Shown piece by piece: positions 42,979 through 51,493 of a DNA stretch of 64,000 nucleotides (positions are counted from its first letter, which is position 1; each line of letters starts with the position of its first letter). The notes beneath the pieces were generated by a model. It did no database searches, had not been told where the DNA came from, and saw only the letters and a program-made list of their open reading frames with translations. The translations under genes were made by a program, and so were the position numbers. The DNA is from an uncultured Clostridium sp. GTDB lineage: Bacteria; Bacillota; Clostridia; Clostridiales; Clostridiaceae. The DNA lies in contig CAIFEX010000013.1 in assembly GCA_903789665.1 (NCBI GenBank), positions 1 through 64,000 of the forward strand. The letters run 5' to 3'.

Positions 42979-43142
42979 GATAGAGGTGCAAAATTTAAGA
43001 GTAGGATTGTGGAGTTAAGCACATTGAAGCAATTTGAAAGGAAATTTTGCCGAAGTATTTAACCGATGCTTTAAGGCTGAATAGCTGGGCTTGTATAGAA
43101 TATGTACAGGACTGTCACAAGAGTTTATTGTGGAGAGCTATC
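42979..43142 (+). promoter_or_regulatory. Lysine riboswitch (L-box)
   Basis: The leader has the conserved L-box blocks: GATAGAGGTGC at the 5' side of P1, AAGAGTA, GGAAATTTTGCCGAAG, GGCTGAATAGCTGGGC, ACTGTCAC, and GAGAGCTATC closing P1 (GATAG/CTATC). Order and sequence match lysC-type lysine riboswitches. A T-tailed hairpin follows, so lysine binding should end transcription. A 68-codon frame (43047-43253) across this RNA is an accident. Confidence 0.93.
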
Positions 43143-43175
43143 ATTCATTGTGGAATTAATATTTTATGTTTAATT

Positions 43176-43206
43176 GCCTTGGGTGTACTCTCAAGGTATT
43201 TTTTAA
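43176..43206 (+). terminator. Lysine-riboswitch terminator
   Basis: GCCTTG and CAAGGT pair across a loop, followed by ATTTTTT. It lies between the L-box aptamer and the lysP ribosome site. Confidence 0.8.
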
Positions 43207-43265
43207 TGCTCATCTTGGTTAATTCACTTATGGGAATTTTAAGAAACCCATAGGGAGGAATAAAA

Positions 43266-44738
43266 ATGCAAAATGCAAATACAGCGAAAAGATTAACTGA
43301 AAAAAATACTTATAAACTAAAGAGAGGACTCAAGGCACGACATTTAAACATGATTGCTATGGGCGGAGCCATAGGAACAGGCATATTTTTGGCACTGGGA
43401 GCTACTATAAAACAGGCAGGTCCAGGAGGAGCACTGATAGCTTATGGCTGTATAGGAGTCATGGTATATTTTTTGATGACTAGCCTGGGAGAAATGGCCA
43501 CATATATGCCGGATTCAGGTTCTTTTGAAACTTATGCCACAAAATTTGTAGATCCGGCTTTAGGTTTTGCACTGGGTTGGAATTACTGGTACAACTGGTC
43601 CATAACCGTGGCAGCAGAGATGGTAGCTGGAGCTCTCATAATGAAGTACTGGTTTCCAAATACACCTGCCATTATATGGAGCATATCTTTTCTAGCATTG
43701 ATTGTAGGTCTTAATTTACTGTCCGCAAGGGCTTATGGAGAATCTGAATTCTGGTTTGCAGGGATCAAAGTTTTTACGGTTATCGTATTTTTAATAATTG
43801 GGATAGCAACTATATTTGGCATATTCAACGGGAAACCGGTTGGATTGAAAAATTTTACCGTTGGAGAAGCTCCGTTTGTTGGAGGCTTTAAATCAATTTT
43901 CATGGTATTCCTGATTGCGGGTTTTTCATTTCAAGGTACTGAACTTGTAGGTATAGCAGCAGGTGAAAGTGAAAACCCTGAAAAAAATATACCAAGGGCA
44001 ATAAATACTATATTTTGGAGAATAATTTTGTTTTATGTAGGTACCATATTTGTAGTCGGGGCTCTAATACCCTATATGGATGCAGGTGTTAAAACAAGTC
44101 CCTTCACGTTGGTATTCAAAAGAGCGGGAATAGCTGGTGCAGCTTCTCTTATGAATGCTGTTATATTGACTTCGGTGTTATCTGCAGGAAATTCTGGAAT
44201 GTATGCTTCTACTAGGATGTTATATTCTCTGGCCAAAGGTAAGAAAGCCCCTGCATGGCTGGCAAAGGTTAATTCAAGGGGAGTACCGGTAAATTCATTG
44301 ATACTTACCACGATAGTGGCATCTGCTTGTTTTCTTACAGGGCTTTATGCAGAATCTACAGTTTATGTATGGCTGGTGGCAGCTTCAGGTCTGGCAGGGT
44401 TTGTAGCCTGGCTCGGGATAGCACTTTGCCACTATCGTTTTAGAAAAGCCTATACAGTACAAAAAAGGGATTTTGGTAAGCTGAAATACAAGGCTAAATT
44501 ATTCCCGCTTGGGCCGGTTATAGCTCTTACGCTGTGCATTATAGTTATATTAGGTCAGGGAATCACCTACTTTGGAGCTGCTAAGATAGACTGGAGCGGA
44601 GTGATTTCATCCTATATAGGTCTTCCACTGTTTATAGGATTGTGGCTTTGGTACAAGAAGAAACATCACACTTCCGTAATAAAACTGGAAGAAGTGGATT
44701 TCGACAGTATTGAAGAAGAGATGAAATATTTAAAATAG
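43266..44738 (+). CDS. lysP: Lysine-specific permease
   Basis: A 490-residue, 12-segment transporter of the amino acid/polyamine/organocation superfamily, AAT group. It begins with the charged MQNANTAKRLTEKNTYKLKR and the family motif HLNMIAMGGAIGTGIFLALG, then PDSGSFETYATKFVDPALGF and FWRIILFYVGTIFVV. The substrate is inferred strongly from the lysine riboswitch in its leader and agrees with the LysP-like sequence. GGGAGGAAT precedes the ATG. A 25-bp hairpin ends the gene. Confidence 0.92.
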   Translation: MQNANTAKRLTEKNTYKLKRGLKARHLNMIAMGGAIGTGIFLALGATIKQAGPGGALIAYGCIGVMVYFLMTSLGEMATYMPDSGSFETYATKFVDPALGFALGWNYWYNWSITVAAEMVAGALIMKYWFPNTPAIIWSISFLALIVGLNLLSARAYGESEFWFAGIKVFTVIVFLIIGIATIFGIFNGKPVGLKNFTVGEAPFVGGFKSIFMVFLIAGFSFQGTELVGIAAGESENPEKNIPRAINTIFWRIILFYVGTIFVVGALIPYMDAGVKTSPFTLVFKRAGIAGAASLMNAVILTSVLSAGNSGMYASTRMLYSLAKGKKAPAWLAKVNSRGVPVNSLILTTIVASACFLTGLYAESTVYVWLVAASGLAGFVAWLGIALCHYRFRKAYTVQKRDFGKLKYKAKLFPLGPVIALTLCIIVILGQGITYFGAAKIDWSGVISSYIGLPLFIGLWLWYKKKHHTSVIKLEEVDFDSIEEEMKYLK

Positions 44739-44753
44739 GATTTAAGTATATAT

Positions 44754-44813
44754 TACATTAAAAGTCGGGTGGATTTTCAGCTGGTCTAGAAAATCCACCC
44801 GACTTTTAATGTA
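44754..44813. terminator. 25-bp perfect inverted repeat, bidirectional terminator
   Basis: The left arm (44754-44778, starting TACATTAAAAGTCGGGTGG) and the right arm (44789-44813) are perfectly complementary over a 10-base loop. Within it, AAAAGTCGGG/CCCGACTTTT gives a T-tract for each direction. It lies between lysP and the convergent feoB. Confidence 0.85.
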
Positions 44814-44819
44814 GTTAAA

Positions 44820-46934
44820 TTATACAAGTATATGAATACTTTTATATATCAGTGTTGTACATGAGCATACCGCAAAAGCAGTTATCAGCGGTATGAGCAC
44901 TGACAGCAATGTCCATTTTATGCTTCCAGTTTCCTTTTTTATAGTGAGAAGAGTAGTGGCACAGGGCCAGTGAAGCAAACTGAAGAGCATTGTGTTTAGG
45001 GCTGTAAGATATGTCCATCCGTGGTTTAAAAATACCTGTTTTAATGATACTATGCTTTCAACATCTACCATTGTATTTGTGGACAGATACAGCATAAGAA
45101 GTATGGGAAGCACTATTTCATTTGCCGGAAGGCCGAATAGAAAAGCCGCCAATATGCATCCGTCTATACCTATGAATTTTCCCAATGGATCCAGAAATAC
45201 GACTATATGGTTTATTATATTCATATTTCCAACGTATATATTGGAAAATATCCATATGGCCGCCCCGGCAGGAGCTGCTACTATTACTGCCCTCCAAAGT
45301 ACGAATATGGTTCTATCTATTATAGAAGTATATATTATCCTTCCGATTTGGGGCTTTCTGTAAGGTGGAAGTTCGAGGGTGAATGTGGATGAGACACCTT
45401 TTAATAGAGTTTTGGACAATAAATATGATATGAGCAGTGTCATACATATGCCAAACAATATGATGAGAGTTATGACAACGGAAGGTATTATTTTGGAGGA
45501 ACCGGCATTTGCGGCAAAGAACATGGAAGATATTATTATCAGTGTGGGAAACCTTCCGTTACAGGGAACAAAATTGTTTGTTACAGTGGCTACAAGTTTT
45601 TCCCTGGGGGAGTCTATTATTCTGCAGCCTATTACTCCGGCCGCATTGCATCCAAGTCCCATGCACATGGTAAGGCACTGTTTTCCATGGGCACAGGCTT
45701 TTTTAAAAAGATGATCCATATTGAAGGCAACTCTGGGCAGATATCCGATGTCCTCAAGCAATGTGAACAGCGGGAAAAATATTGCCATGGGCGGGAGCAT
45801 TACGGATACAACCCAAGCTACGGTTCTGTAAATTCCCAAGACCAATATATCATACAGCCATTTCGGGGCATTTAACCCGATGAACCAGCCTGAAAGTGTA
45901 TCTTCGAAGCCAAACAGCACGCTGGACAGGAATTCAGAAGGTACATTTGCCCCTTTTATTGTTATCCATAGAATCCCGCATAACATTATCAGCATAATCG
46001 GTATTCCAAATCTTTTTGAAGTGATTATGAGATCAGGGTTGATTCTTCTGCTGTTATTTTTATTTGATGCTTTAATATAATTCAATTTTACGAATTCTGC
46101 CAATTTGTAATTTTCCCCGGTTATATAGTCTCTTAAAGCTTCTCTGTCCATACTTTCACACAATTCGTCCGTAAATTCTTTTACATGGTGGAGGCTGTCT
46201 TTGTCAAGATATTTTGACATGGAATTGAGAAAATCTTCATCACCGTCCATAAGTCTTATAGAAAGCCACCTTGAATTTATGTTTGAGAAATTTTTTTCCA
46301 CGGTTTTCTTTATTTTATCTATTTTGTCTTCTATGTTTTTATATATTATCGGGTTATATCTTATTTTTATTTTATTGGATGCAATATTGTAGATACTTTC
46401 CTTTAATTCATCTATACCTATGTTATTCCTGGCAGAAGACAGAATTACAGGTATGCCCAGTTTTTCTCCTATGGATTTTCCATCTATAAATATTCCCTTT
46501 TTCTTCGCTTCGTCTATCAGGTTTATACACAGTACTACATTGTTTGTAACTTCCATTATTTGAAATACCAGGTTTAGATTTCGTTCAAGGCAGGTAGCAT
46601 CTGTAACTACAGCTATGACGTCGGGATTTCCAAAACATATGAAATCTCTTGCCACTATTTCTTCGCTGGAGGATGCAAATATTGAATAAGTGCCTGGCAG
46701 ATCAACAACTAAAAAATCCGAGTCTTTGTACTTATAGCTTCCCCGGGCATTTACCACGGTCTTGCCGGGCCAATTGCCAGTGTGCTGGTGAAGGCCGGTA
46801 AGGGAGTTGAATATAGTACTCTTGCCGGTGTTCGGATTTCCGGCCAGTGCTACTACAAAGGTCTTTTCTCTAATTTTGATGTTGAAGGTATCTCTGAGAG
46901 ATTTATTTCTTGTAGATTCAAAAGTTAAACCCAT
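44820..46934 (-). CDS. feoB: Ferrous iron transporter B, system 1
   Basis: A 704-residue GTP-gated Fe2+ transporter. The N-terminal G domain has G1 GNPNTGKST, G2 around GNWPGKTV, G3 DLPGTYS and G4 CINLIDE; then a GDI-like helical domain, and a membrane part with two Gate repeats. Membrane Cys are in CMGLGCNAAGVIGCRI and PCNGRFP. A 30-residue N-terminal extension (MGLTFESTRNKSLRDTF) comes before the G domain, absent from system 2. AAAGGAG supports ATG 46934. The gene starts one base after the feoA stop. Confidence 0.93.
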   Translation of the reverse strand: MGLTFESTRNKSLRDTFNIKIREKTFVVALAGNPNTGKSTIFNSLTGLHQHTGNWPGKTVVNARGSYKYKDSDFLVVDLPGTYSIFASSSEEIVARDFICFGNPDVIAVVTDATCLERNLNLVFQIMEVTNNVVLCINLIDEAKKKGIFIDGKSIGEKLGIPVILSSARNNIGIDELKESIYNIASNKIKIRYNPIIYKNIEDKIDKIKKTVEKNFSNINSRWLSIRLMDGDEDFLNSMSKYLDKDSLHHVKEFTDELCESMDREALRDYITGENYKLAEFVKLNYIKASNKNNSRRINPDLIITSKRFGIPIMLIMLCGILWITIKGANVPSEFLSSVLFGFEDTLSGWFIGLNAPKWLYDILVLGIYRTVAWVVSVMLPPMAIFFPLFTLLEDIGYLPRVAFNMDHLFKKACAHGKQCLTMCMGLGCNAAGVIGCRIIDSPREKLVATVTNNFVPCNGRFPTLIIISSMFFAANAGSSKIIPSVVITLIILFGICMTLLISYLLSKTLLKGVSSTFTLELPPYRKPQIGRIIYTSIIDRTIFVLWRAVIVAAPAGAAIWIFSNIYVGNMNIINHIVVFLDPLGKFIGIDGCILAAFLFGLPANEIVLPILLMLYLSTNTMVDVESIVSLKQVFLNHGWTYLTALNTMLFSLLHWPCATTLLTIKKETGSIKWTLLSVLIPLITAFAVCSCTTLIYKSIHILV

Positions 46935-46935
46935 A

Positions 46936-47190
46936 TCATTCTCCTTTACAGCATTGATTAAAATTTACCTGTTGAATTGCTATTAGAGATGCTTCCTCTT
47001 TTCTAAGGGCAATTAAAGTATCTCTTATTTTATATAAAGTCAAATTATCACCGGGGCCTTTTAACACCACTTTTATTAAAGTTCCCTTGGTGATGCCCAA
47101 TGCCATCATTCTCTCTCTAAGTAAGTTTTTTGAAAAAAGCTGTTTTACAATTACTGTTTTGCCTACATTTACATGACAAAGTTTTTCCAT
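46936..47190 (-). CDS. feoA: Ferrous iron transport protein A, system 1
   Basis: An 84-residue SH3-like cytoplasmic partner of FeoB. It contains NLLRERMMALGITKGTLIKV, the usual FeoA core, preceded by a nine-residue start MEKLCHVNV and followed by a C-terminal QCCKGE. AGGGGGAAA lies 8 bases upstream of the ATG. It is the first gene of feoAB-1, with only 1 bp to feoB. Confidence 0.88.
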   Translation of the reverse strand: MEKLCHVNVGKTVIVKQLFSKNLLRERMMALGITKGTLIKVVLKGPGDNLTLYKIRDTLIALRKEEASLIAIQQVNFNQCCKGE

Positions 47191-47231
47191 ATTGATTTTC
47201 CCCCTAATGTAACTGTTCTAATATTATTTCC

Positions 47232-47270
47232 CTAAGCTAAAAATATTAGCTTAGATTAAGATTTGTTCAA
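47232..47270 (-). promoter_or_regulatory. Promoter and palindromic operator of feoAB system 1
   Basis: CTAAGCTAA-AAATA-TTAGCTTAG (47232-47254) is a perfect 9-bp inverted repeat. On the minus strand -35 TTGAAC (47265-47270) and -10 TAATAT (47243-47248), spacer 16 bp, put the operator on the -10. The palindrome resembles DtxR/IdeR-type boxes (TTAGGTTAG-CTAACCTAA) more than Fur boxes. The regulator is inferred. Confidence 0.6.
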
Positions 47271-47356
47271 TATTAATTTATGACGTATAGAAATAAATGT
47301 GATTATAAATTTCCATAAATTTTAAATTGATGTAAATTAATGCTGCATATACATAA

Positions 47357-47385
47357 TTGACTTGAGAATAGTAATGTGATATTAT
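47357..47385 (+). promoter_or_regulatory. Sigma-A-type promoter of potABCD
   Basis: TTGACT (47357-47362) and TATTAT (47380-47385) with a 17-bp spacer. Transcription would begin about 47392, giving a leader of about 190 nt. Confidence 0.65.
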
Positions 47386-47391
47386 TATTTT

Positions 47392-47583
47392 TAGTTAAAC
47401 TTGAGTGAAAAACTAGGAATTGATGTTAAAGGAAGCTTTAATGACCGCAAGGTGTGTAGGGACTGCAGAAAAAAGCTTCTGCCTCTGTACAGAGGCAGAA
47501 GCTTTTTGACTTAGGGAAATAAAATAATATAATAATAAGAGAAAATCTCTTAATAATTATATTATAATCTGGAGGTGGAAAAA
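47392..47583 (+). promoter_or_regulatory. Structured leader of potABCD, candidate attenuator of unassigned class
   Basis: Between promoter and potA lie three elements. First, an unstructured-looking block with GGAAGCTTTA (47431-47440) and GACCGCAAGGTGTGTAGGGA. Second, a strong terminator (47470-47507). GAAGCTTT at 47432-47439 is perfectly complementary to AAAGCTTC at 47472-47479 in the terminator, so an antiterminator can form. Third, a near-perfect AT-rich hairpin (47524-47565) ending five bases before the potA ribosome site. It matches none of the riboswitch classes I can recall. Confidence 0.5.
47470..47507 (+). terminator. 19-bp perfect palindrome, terminator in the pot leader
   Basis: AAAAAGCTTCTGCCTCTGT is followed immediately by its exact reverse complement, ending in TTTTT. 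Since no gene ends upstream on this strand, it is most likely an attenuator rather than a gene-end terminator. Confidence 0.8.
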
Positions 47584-48693
47584 TTGGACAACATACTTAG
47601 GCTAGTTGATCTAGTAAAAGTTTTTAATAACCAGAAAGTGATAAAAAATATATCCCTGGATATCAGAAAAGGTGAATTTTTAACTATACTTGGTCCAAGC
47701 GGATGTGGAAAGACTACTATTTTGAGAATGATTGCAGGTCTGGAAAAACCCACTAGTGGGAATATATTGCTAAACGGCAGGCATATAGAAAATAAGGAGC
47801 CCTATGAGCTCAATATCAATACGGTATTTCAAAATTATGCTCTTTTTCCCCATATGAATGTCTATAAAAACATAGCTTACGGTTTGAAAGTCAAAAAGGT
47901 TTCAAAACCGGAAATAAGAGAACGTGTGACTAAAATGCTGGAGTTGGTACAGCTCGGTGGTTATGAGAAAAGAATGCCGGATCAATTAAGCGGCGGGCAA
48001 AAGCAGAGAGTTGCAATTGCAAGGTCGCTTATAAATAATCCCAAAATATTGTTATTGGATGAACCCTTAAGTGCATTGGATTTTAAACTCAGGAAAAAAA
48101 TGCAGAGTGAATTGAAATCTCTCCAGCAGAGGCTGGGGATAACTTTTATTTATGTAACTCATGATCAGGAAGAGGCTCTTTATATCTCCGACAGAATAGT
48201 TGTCATGAATGCGGGCTCTATAGAACAATTGGGCGATTCCAGAGACATATACGAAAGACCACGGACCAAGTTCGTAGCTGCTTTTATAGGTGAATCCAAT
48301 TTATTTGATTCCACAGTGGACAGTATTTGGGAGGATAAGGTCACATTAAAGGCAGGAAATTTGCAGATAGCTGCAGACAATAGATCGCTGGAAGTTGGAG
48401 ACAATGTATGCGTACTTGTCAGACCAGAAAATGTAAAATATTCCCTGAAGGCTGTTGAACATTTTAATATCAAAGCAGTGACCAGGGAAAATGTATATCT
48501 GGGATCTAGTATAAAAACTATCTTTATGTCGGAAGACGGGAGAAAAATAATTTCAACCAATTATAACAGATCTCTGAAAACACCGAAAATAAATGAATCA
48601 GTATGGATATATTGGAACCCGGAGGATGCAGTAATAATAAACTCTGAAGAAAACAATGGATATCACTGTCGGGAAAAGGTGATGGCAAGTTGA
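47584..48693 (+). CDS. potA: Spermidine/putrescine ABC transporter, ATPase PotA
   Basis: A 369-residue ATPase that powers polyamine import. It has Walker A GPSGCGKTTILR, Q-loop TVFQNYALFPHM, signature LSGGQKQRVAIARSL, Walker B LLLDEPLSALD and switch VTHDQ, then a C-terminal TOBE domain. TTG 47584 is the better start: GGAGGT ends 7 bases before it, and the upstream GTG 47575 lies inside that ribosome site. Its stop overlaps the potB start. Confidence 0.9.
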   Translation: MDNILRLVDLVKVFNNQKVIKNISLDIRKGEFLTILGPSGCGKTTILRMIAGLEKPTSGNILLNGRHIENKEPYELNINTVFQNYALFPHMNVYKNIAYGLKVKKVSKPEIRERVTKMLELVQLGGYEKRMPDQLSGGQKQRVAIARSLINNPKILLLDEPLSALDFKLRKKMQSELKSLQQRLGITFIYVTHDQEEALYISDRIVVMNAGSIEQLGDSRDIYERPRTKFVAAFIGESNLFDSTVDSIWEDKVTLKAGNLQIAADNRSLEVGDNVCVLVRPENVKYSLKAVEHFNIKAVTRENVYLGSSIKTIFMSEDGRKIISTNYNRSLKTPKINESVWIYWNPEDAVIINSEENNGYHCREKVMAS

Positions 48694-49541
48694 TTAAAAA
48701 AATTGAAAAGAACTTTTTTATATTTCCAATTTCTATATGGATGATATTTTTTATGGCAGTACCGATTGTATATATAATTTTTATAAGTTTTCTTCAAAGA
48801 GGTGTAAATGGTGGGATCGATGTAGTATTTTCATTTGATAATTACAGGAGAATCTTTTCTCCGCTGTACTTCAAAATTTTTCTTGATTCCATTTCCATTG
48901 CATTTATAACCACTTTGTTTACGCTAATTTTAGGATATCCTTTTGCCTACTTAGTGGCAAAGATACCAAAGAGGTTCCGTGTGCTTGCTATAATGCTGAT
49001 AATCATTCCGTTTTGGACGAACTCTCTTATAAGAACTTATGCATGGATGATACTCATGAGTACAGAAGGACTTATAAATAATGTCCTTATCAAAATGGGA
49101 CTTATTACTGAGCCGCTAAAAATGCTGTATACGTATGGTGCAGTACTTGTGGCCATGATATATGCACTTTTCCCATTTATGGTACTTCCTCTTTACACGT
49201 CCATAGAAAAAGTAAATAAAGGCTATATAGATGCAGCTAAAGATCTGGGGGCAAATTCCATTAAGGCTTTTTTAACGGTAACTCTACCTCTTACCATGCC
49301 TGGAATAGTTGCAGGATGCATTCTGGTCTTTATACCTTCTCTCGGGCTTTTTTACATATGTGATCTCATGGGTGGAAGTAAGGTAATGCTTATAGGAAAT
49401 CTCATCAAGAATCAATTCTTAGTTTCAAGGGACTGGCCTTTCGGGGCAGCTGTATCCGTGGCAATGATGGTTGGTATATTAATTATTGTAGGTGTCGGTA
49501 TAAAATTGTTGGGAAAGAAAATTGACTTGGAGGTTTTCTAA
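48690..49541 (+). CDS. potB: Spermidine/putrescine ABC transporter, permease PotB
   Basis: A 283-residue, six-segment permease. The EAA loop that contacts PotA is IDAAKDLGANSIKAFLTVTLP near residue 180. The N-terminal FPISIWMIFFMAVPIVYIIFIS is typical. TTG start overlapping the potA stop by 4 bp; AAAGGTGAT upstream. It overlaps potC by one base. Polyamine preference between spermidine and putrescine cannot be told. Confidence 0.9.
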   Translation: MIKKIEKNFFIFPISIWMIFFMAVPIVYIIFISFLQRGVNGGIDVVFSFDNYRRIFSPLYFKIFLDSISIAFITTLFTLILGYPFAYLVAKIPKRFRVLAIMLIIIPFWTNSLIRTYAWMILMSTEGLINNVLIKMGLITEPLKMLYTYGAVLVAMIYALFPFMVLPLYTSIEKVNKGYIDAAKDLGANSIKAFLTVTLPLTMPGIVAGCILVFIPSLGLFYICDLMGGSKVMLIGNLIKNQFLVSRDWPFGAAVSVAMMVGILIIVGVGIKLLGKKIDLEVF

Positions 49542-50335
49542 TGAAATCTAAAATTTTCAGATGGATTTCTAAAATATATATTGGAATGATATTTATATAT
49601 CTGTATTTGCCTATACTTATAGTTGTTGTCTATTCATTTAATAAATCATCTGCAGGAACTGCATGGATGGGGATTACCATGGACTGGTATAGAAAGCTGT
49701 TTCAGGATTTAAACGTGATAATTGCGTTCAAAAACAGTCTGGTTATAGCAGTTGCAAGCACGGTAATTTCTTCTGTAGTTGGTGCCACAGGTGCCATTGG
49801 ACTATATAAATATAGTTTTAGAGGGAAGGGTTTGGTAGAGGGACTTTTAAATGTAACTATCGTTATTCCCGAAGTAATCATGGGGATAGCCCTTCTTATG
49901 TATTTTTCCCAGATAAGACTGCCTCTTGGCATAGGTGCTTTGATTTTATCCCATGCAACCTTTAGCATGCCTTTCGTATATATAATAGTAAAGTCAAGAT
50001 TGGCAGGATTCGATCACAGTATTGAAGATGCCGCAATGGATCTTGGGGCAAATAGATTTAAAGTATTTACAAGTATCACTTTTCCGCTTATATTACCTGG
50101 AATACTGGCGGGAGCTATGATTGCCTTTATCCTGTCTTTTGATGATGTTATTATAAACTTTTTTGTATCCGGTCCGGAAAGCACTACTTTACCTATAAAA
50201 ATATTTTCCATGCTCAGGTTCGGATTGTCACCGGAAATCAATGCACTTTGCACTTTGATGCTTTTAATTACTTTTGGAATTCTGATCATGATGCAATTTA
50301 TTAAAATAAATAGAATCAAGGAGGAATCTAATTGA
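49541..50335 (+). CDS. potC: Spermidine/putrescine ABC transporter, permease PotC
   Basis: A 264-residue, six-segment permease forming the heterodimer with PotB. It has the N-terminal YLPILIVVVYSFNKSSAGTAW and the EAA loop IEDAAMDLGANRFKVFTSITFP near residue 165, followed by ILSFDDVIINFF, a PotC hallmark. GGAGG precedes the ATG, inside the potB end. It overlaps potD's start region. Confidence 0.92.
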   Translation: MKSKIFRWISKIYIGMIFIYLYLPILIVVVYSFNKSSAGTAWMGITMDWYRKLFQDLNVIIAFKNSLVIAVASTVISSVVGATGAIGLYKYSFRGKGLVEGLLNVTIVIPEVIMGIALLMYFSQIRLPLGIGALILSHATFSMPFVYIIVKSRLAGFDHSIEDAAMDLGANRFKVFTSITFPLILPGILAGAMIAFILSFDDVIINFFVSGPESTTLPIKIFSMLRFGLSPEINALCTLMLLITFGILIMMQFIKINRIKEESN

Positions 50336-51414
50336 TGAAAGGAAAATTGTTAAAAGTTTTAGCTTTGGGTATAATAAGCAGTTGTCTGGCCTTTACCATG
50401 TCTGCCTGTAGTATTCAAAGTCAGCCTACATCCAGCAGTGATGAAAAAGTAGTAAATTTATTTACCTGGGCCAATTATGTACCTAATTCAGTAGTAAATG
50501 AATTTCAGAAACAAACCGGTATAAAAGTGAATTATAATAATTTTTCCACCAATGAGGAGATGCTTGCAAAACTTCAGGCTTCCAAGGGCTCTGAATATGA
50601 TGTAGTAATTTGTAGCGACTACATTATTGAAGTCATGGGGAAACAAAAAAATATATTAATGCAGCCTATAGATAAATCAAAAGTACCTAACTACAAAAAT
50701 GTGGATCCGCAGTTTTTAAACCAACCTTATGACAAAGGCAATAGGTATTCCATACCGTATACTCTGGGGAGTCAAATGATAGTTTATAATTCGGAAAAGG
50801 TGAATTTCCCGATAAAAAGTTATAAAGACCTGTGGAACCCTGCACTTAAAAATTCACTGGTGCTTGTGGATGATCCGAGAATAGTAATTGGAATGACACT
50901 TAAAAAATTAGGATATTCAATGAATGAAACAGATCCTAAAAAGCTGGCACAGGCCAAACAGGAATTGCTTAAATTAAAACCCAACGTCAAGGTTCTCGAT
51001 GCGGATACTCCACATAACAGCCTTATAAACGGCGATACCACAGTAGGATTTATGTATGGTTCACAGGCATCGGCAGCAGTTAAGTCAAACCCTAAATTCA
51101 AGATAGTGTACCCTGAAGAGGGAATGAATGCAGAGGAAGATAATTTTATAATACCGTCAAAGGCGCCCCATAAAGAAAATGCGGGAAAATTTATAAACTT
51201 CATGCTGGACGGTAAAATAAGCAACGAGGCTACTACGGCTAACGAATATATAAATACAAACAAAGCAGCTAAAAAATATATGTCAAAGAAATATCTCAAT
51301 AACAAGGCGGTATTTATACCTGACTCAGAGCTGAAAAGGGCTGAAAGATTCAGAGACGTGGGAAATGCTACAAAAACTTATGACCTTATATGGTCAGAAT
51401 TCAAGCAGAAGTAA
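50335..51414 (+). CDS. potD: Spermidine/putrescine-binding lipoprotein PotD
   Basis: A 359-residue extracytoplasmic binding lipoprotein. Signal peptide MKGKLLKVLALGIISSCLAF ends at lipobox MSAC. The mature part begins VVNLFTWANYVPNSVVNEFQ and has YDVVICSDYIIEVM and YSIPYTLGSQMIVYNS, as in PotD/PotF; acidic residues of the polyamine pocket are likely among these. AGGAGG is upstream; a TTG three bases before the ATG is also possible. Ends the operon. Confidence 0.9.
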   Translation: MKGKLLKVLALGIISSCLAFTMSACSIQSQPTSSSDEKVVNLFTWANYVPNSVVNEFQKQTGIKVNYNNFSTNEEMLAKLQASKGSEYDVVICSDYIIEVMGKQKNILMQPIDKSKVPNYKNVDPQFLNQPYDKGNRYSIPYTLGSQMIVYNSEKVNFPIKSYKDLWNPALKNSLVLVDDPRIVIGMTLKKLGYSMNETDPKKLAQAKQELLKLKPNVKVLDADTPHNSLINGDTTVGFMYGSQASAAVKSNPKFKIVYPEEGMNAEEDNFIIPSKAPHKENAGKFINFMLDGKISNEATTANEYINTNKAAKKYMSKKYLNNKAVFIPDSELKRAERFRDVGNATKTYDLIWSEFKQK

Positions 51415-51493
51415 ACGACTGGAATATCAATTGAAATGAACTGATTTTAGATATAAAATATATATTATTATATATTTTTTAGGAGGTTTTATA

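Noticed and set aside
43047..43253. A 68-codon open frame upstream of lysP
   Set aside because: It lies across the lysine riboswitch aptamer and terminator and has no convincing ribosome site; it is an accident of the RNA element.
44992..46489. Several plus-strand frames antisense to feoB
   Set aside because: All lie within the clear FeoB reading frame and show no recognisable protein features.
47401..47514. A 37-codon frame (TTG start) with a CxxC motif reading through the pot leader terminator
   Set aside because: No ribosome binding site, a TTG start directly after a stop, and the frame follows the palindrome sequence. Chance is the simpler reading, though it deserves a look in relatives.
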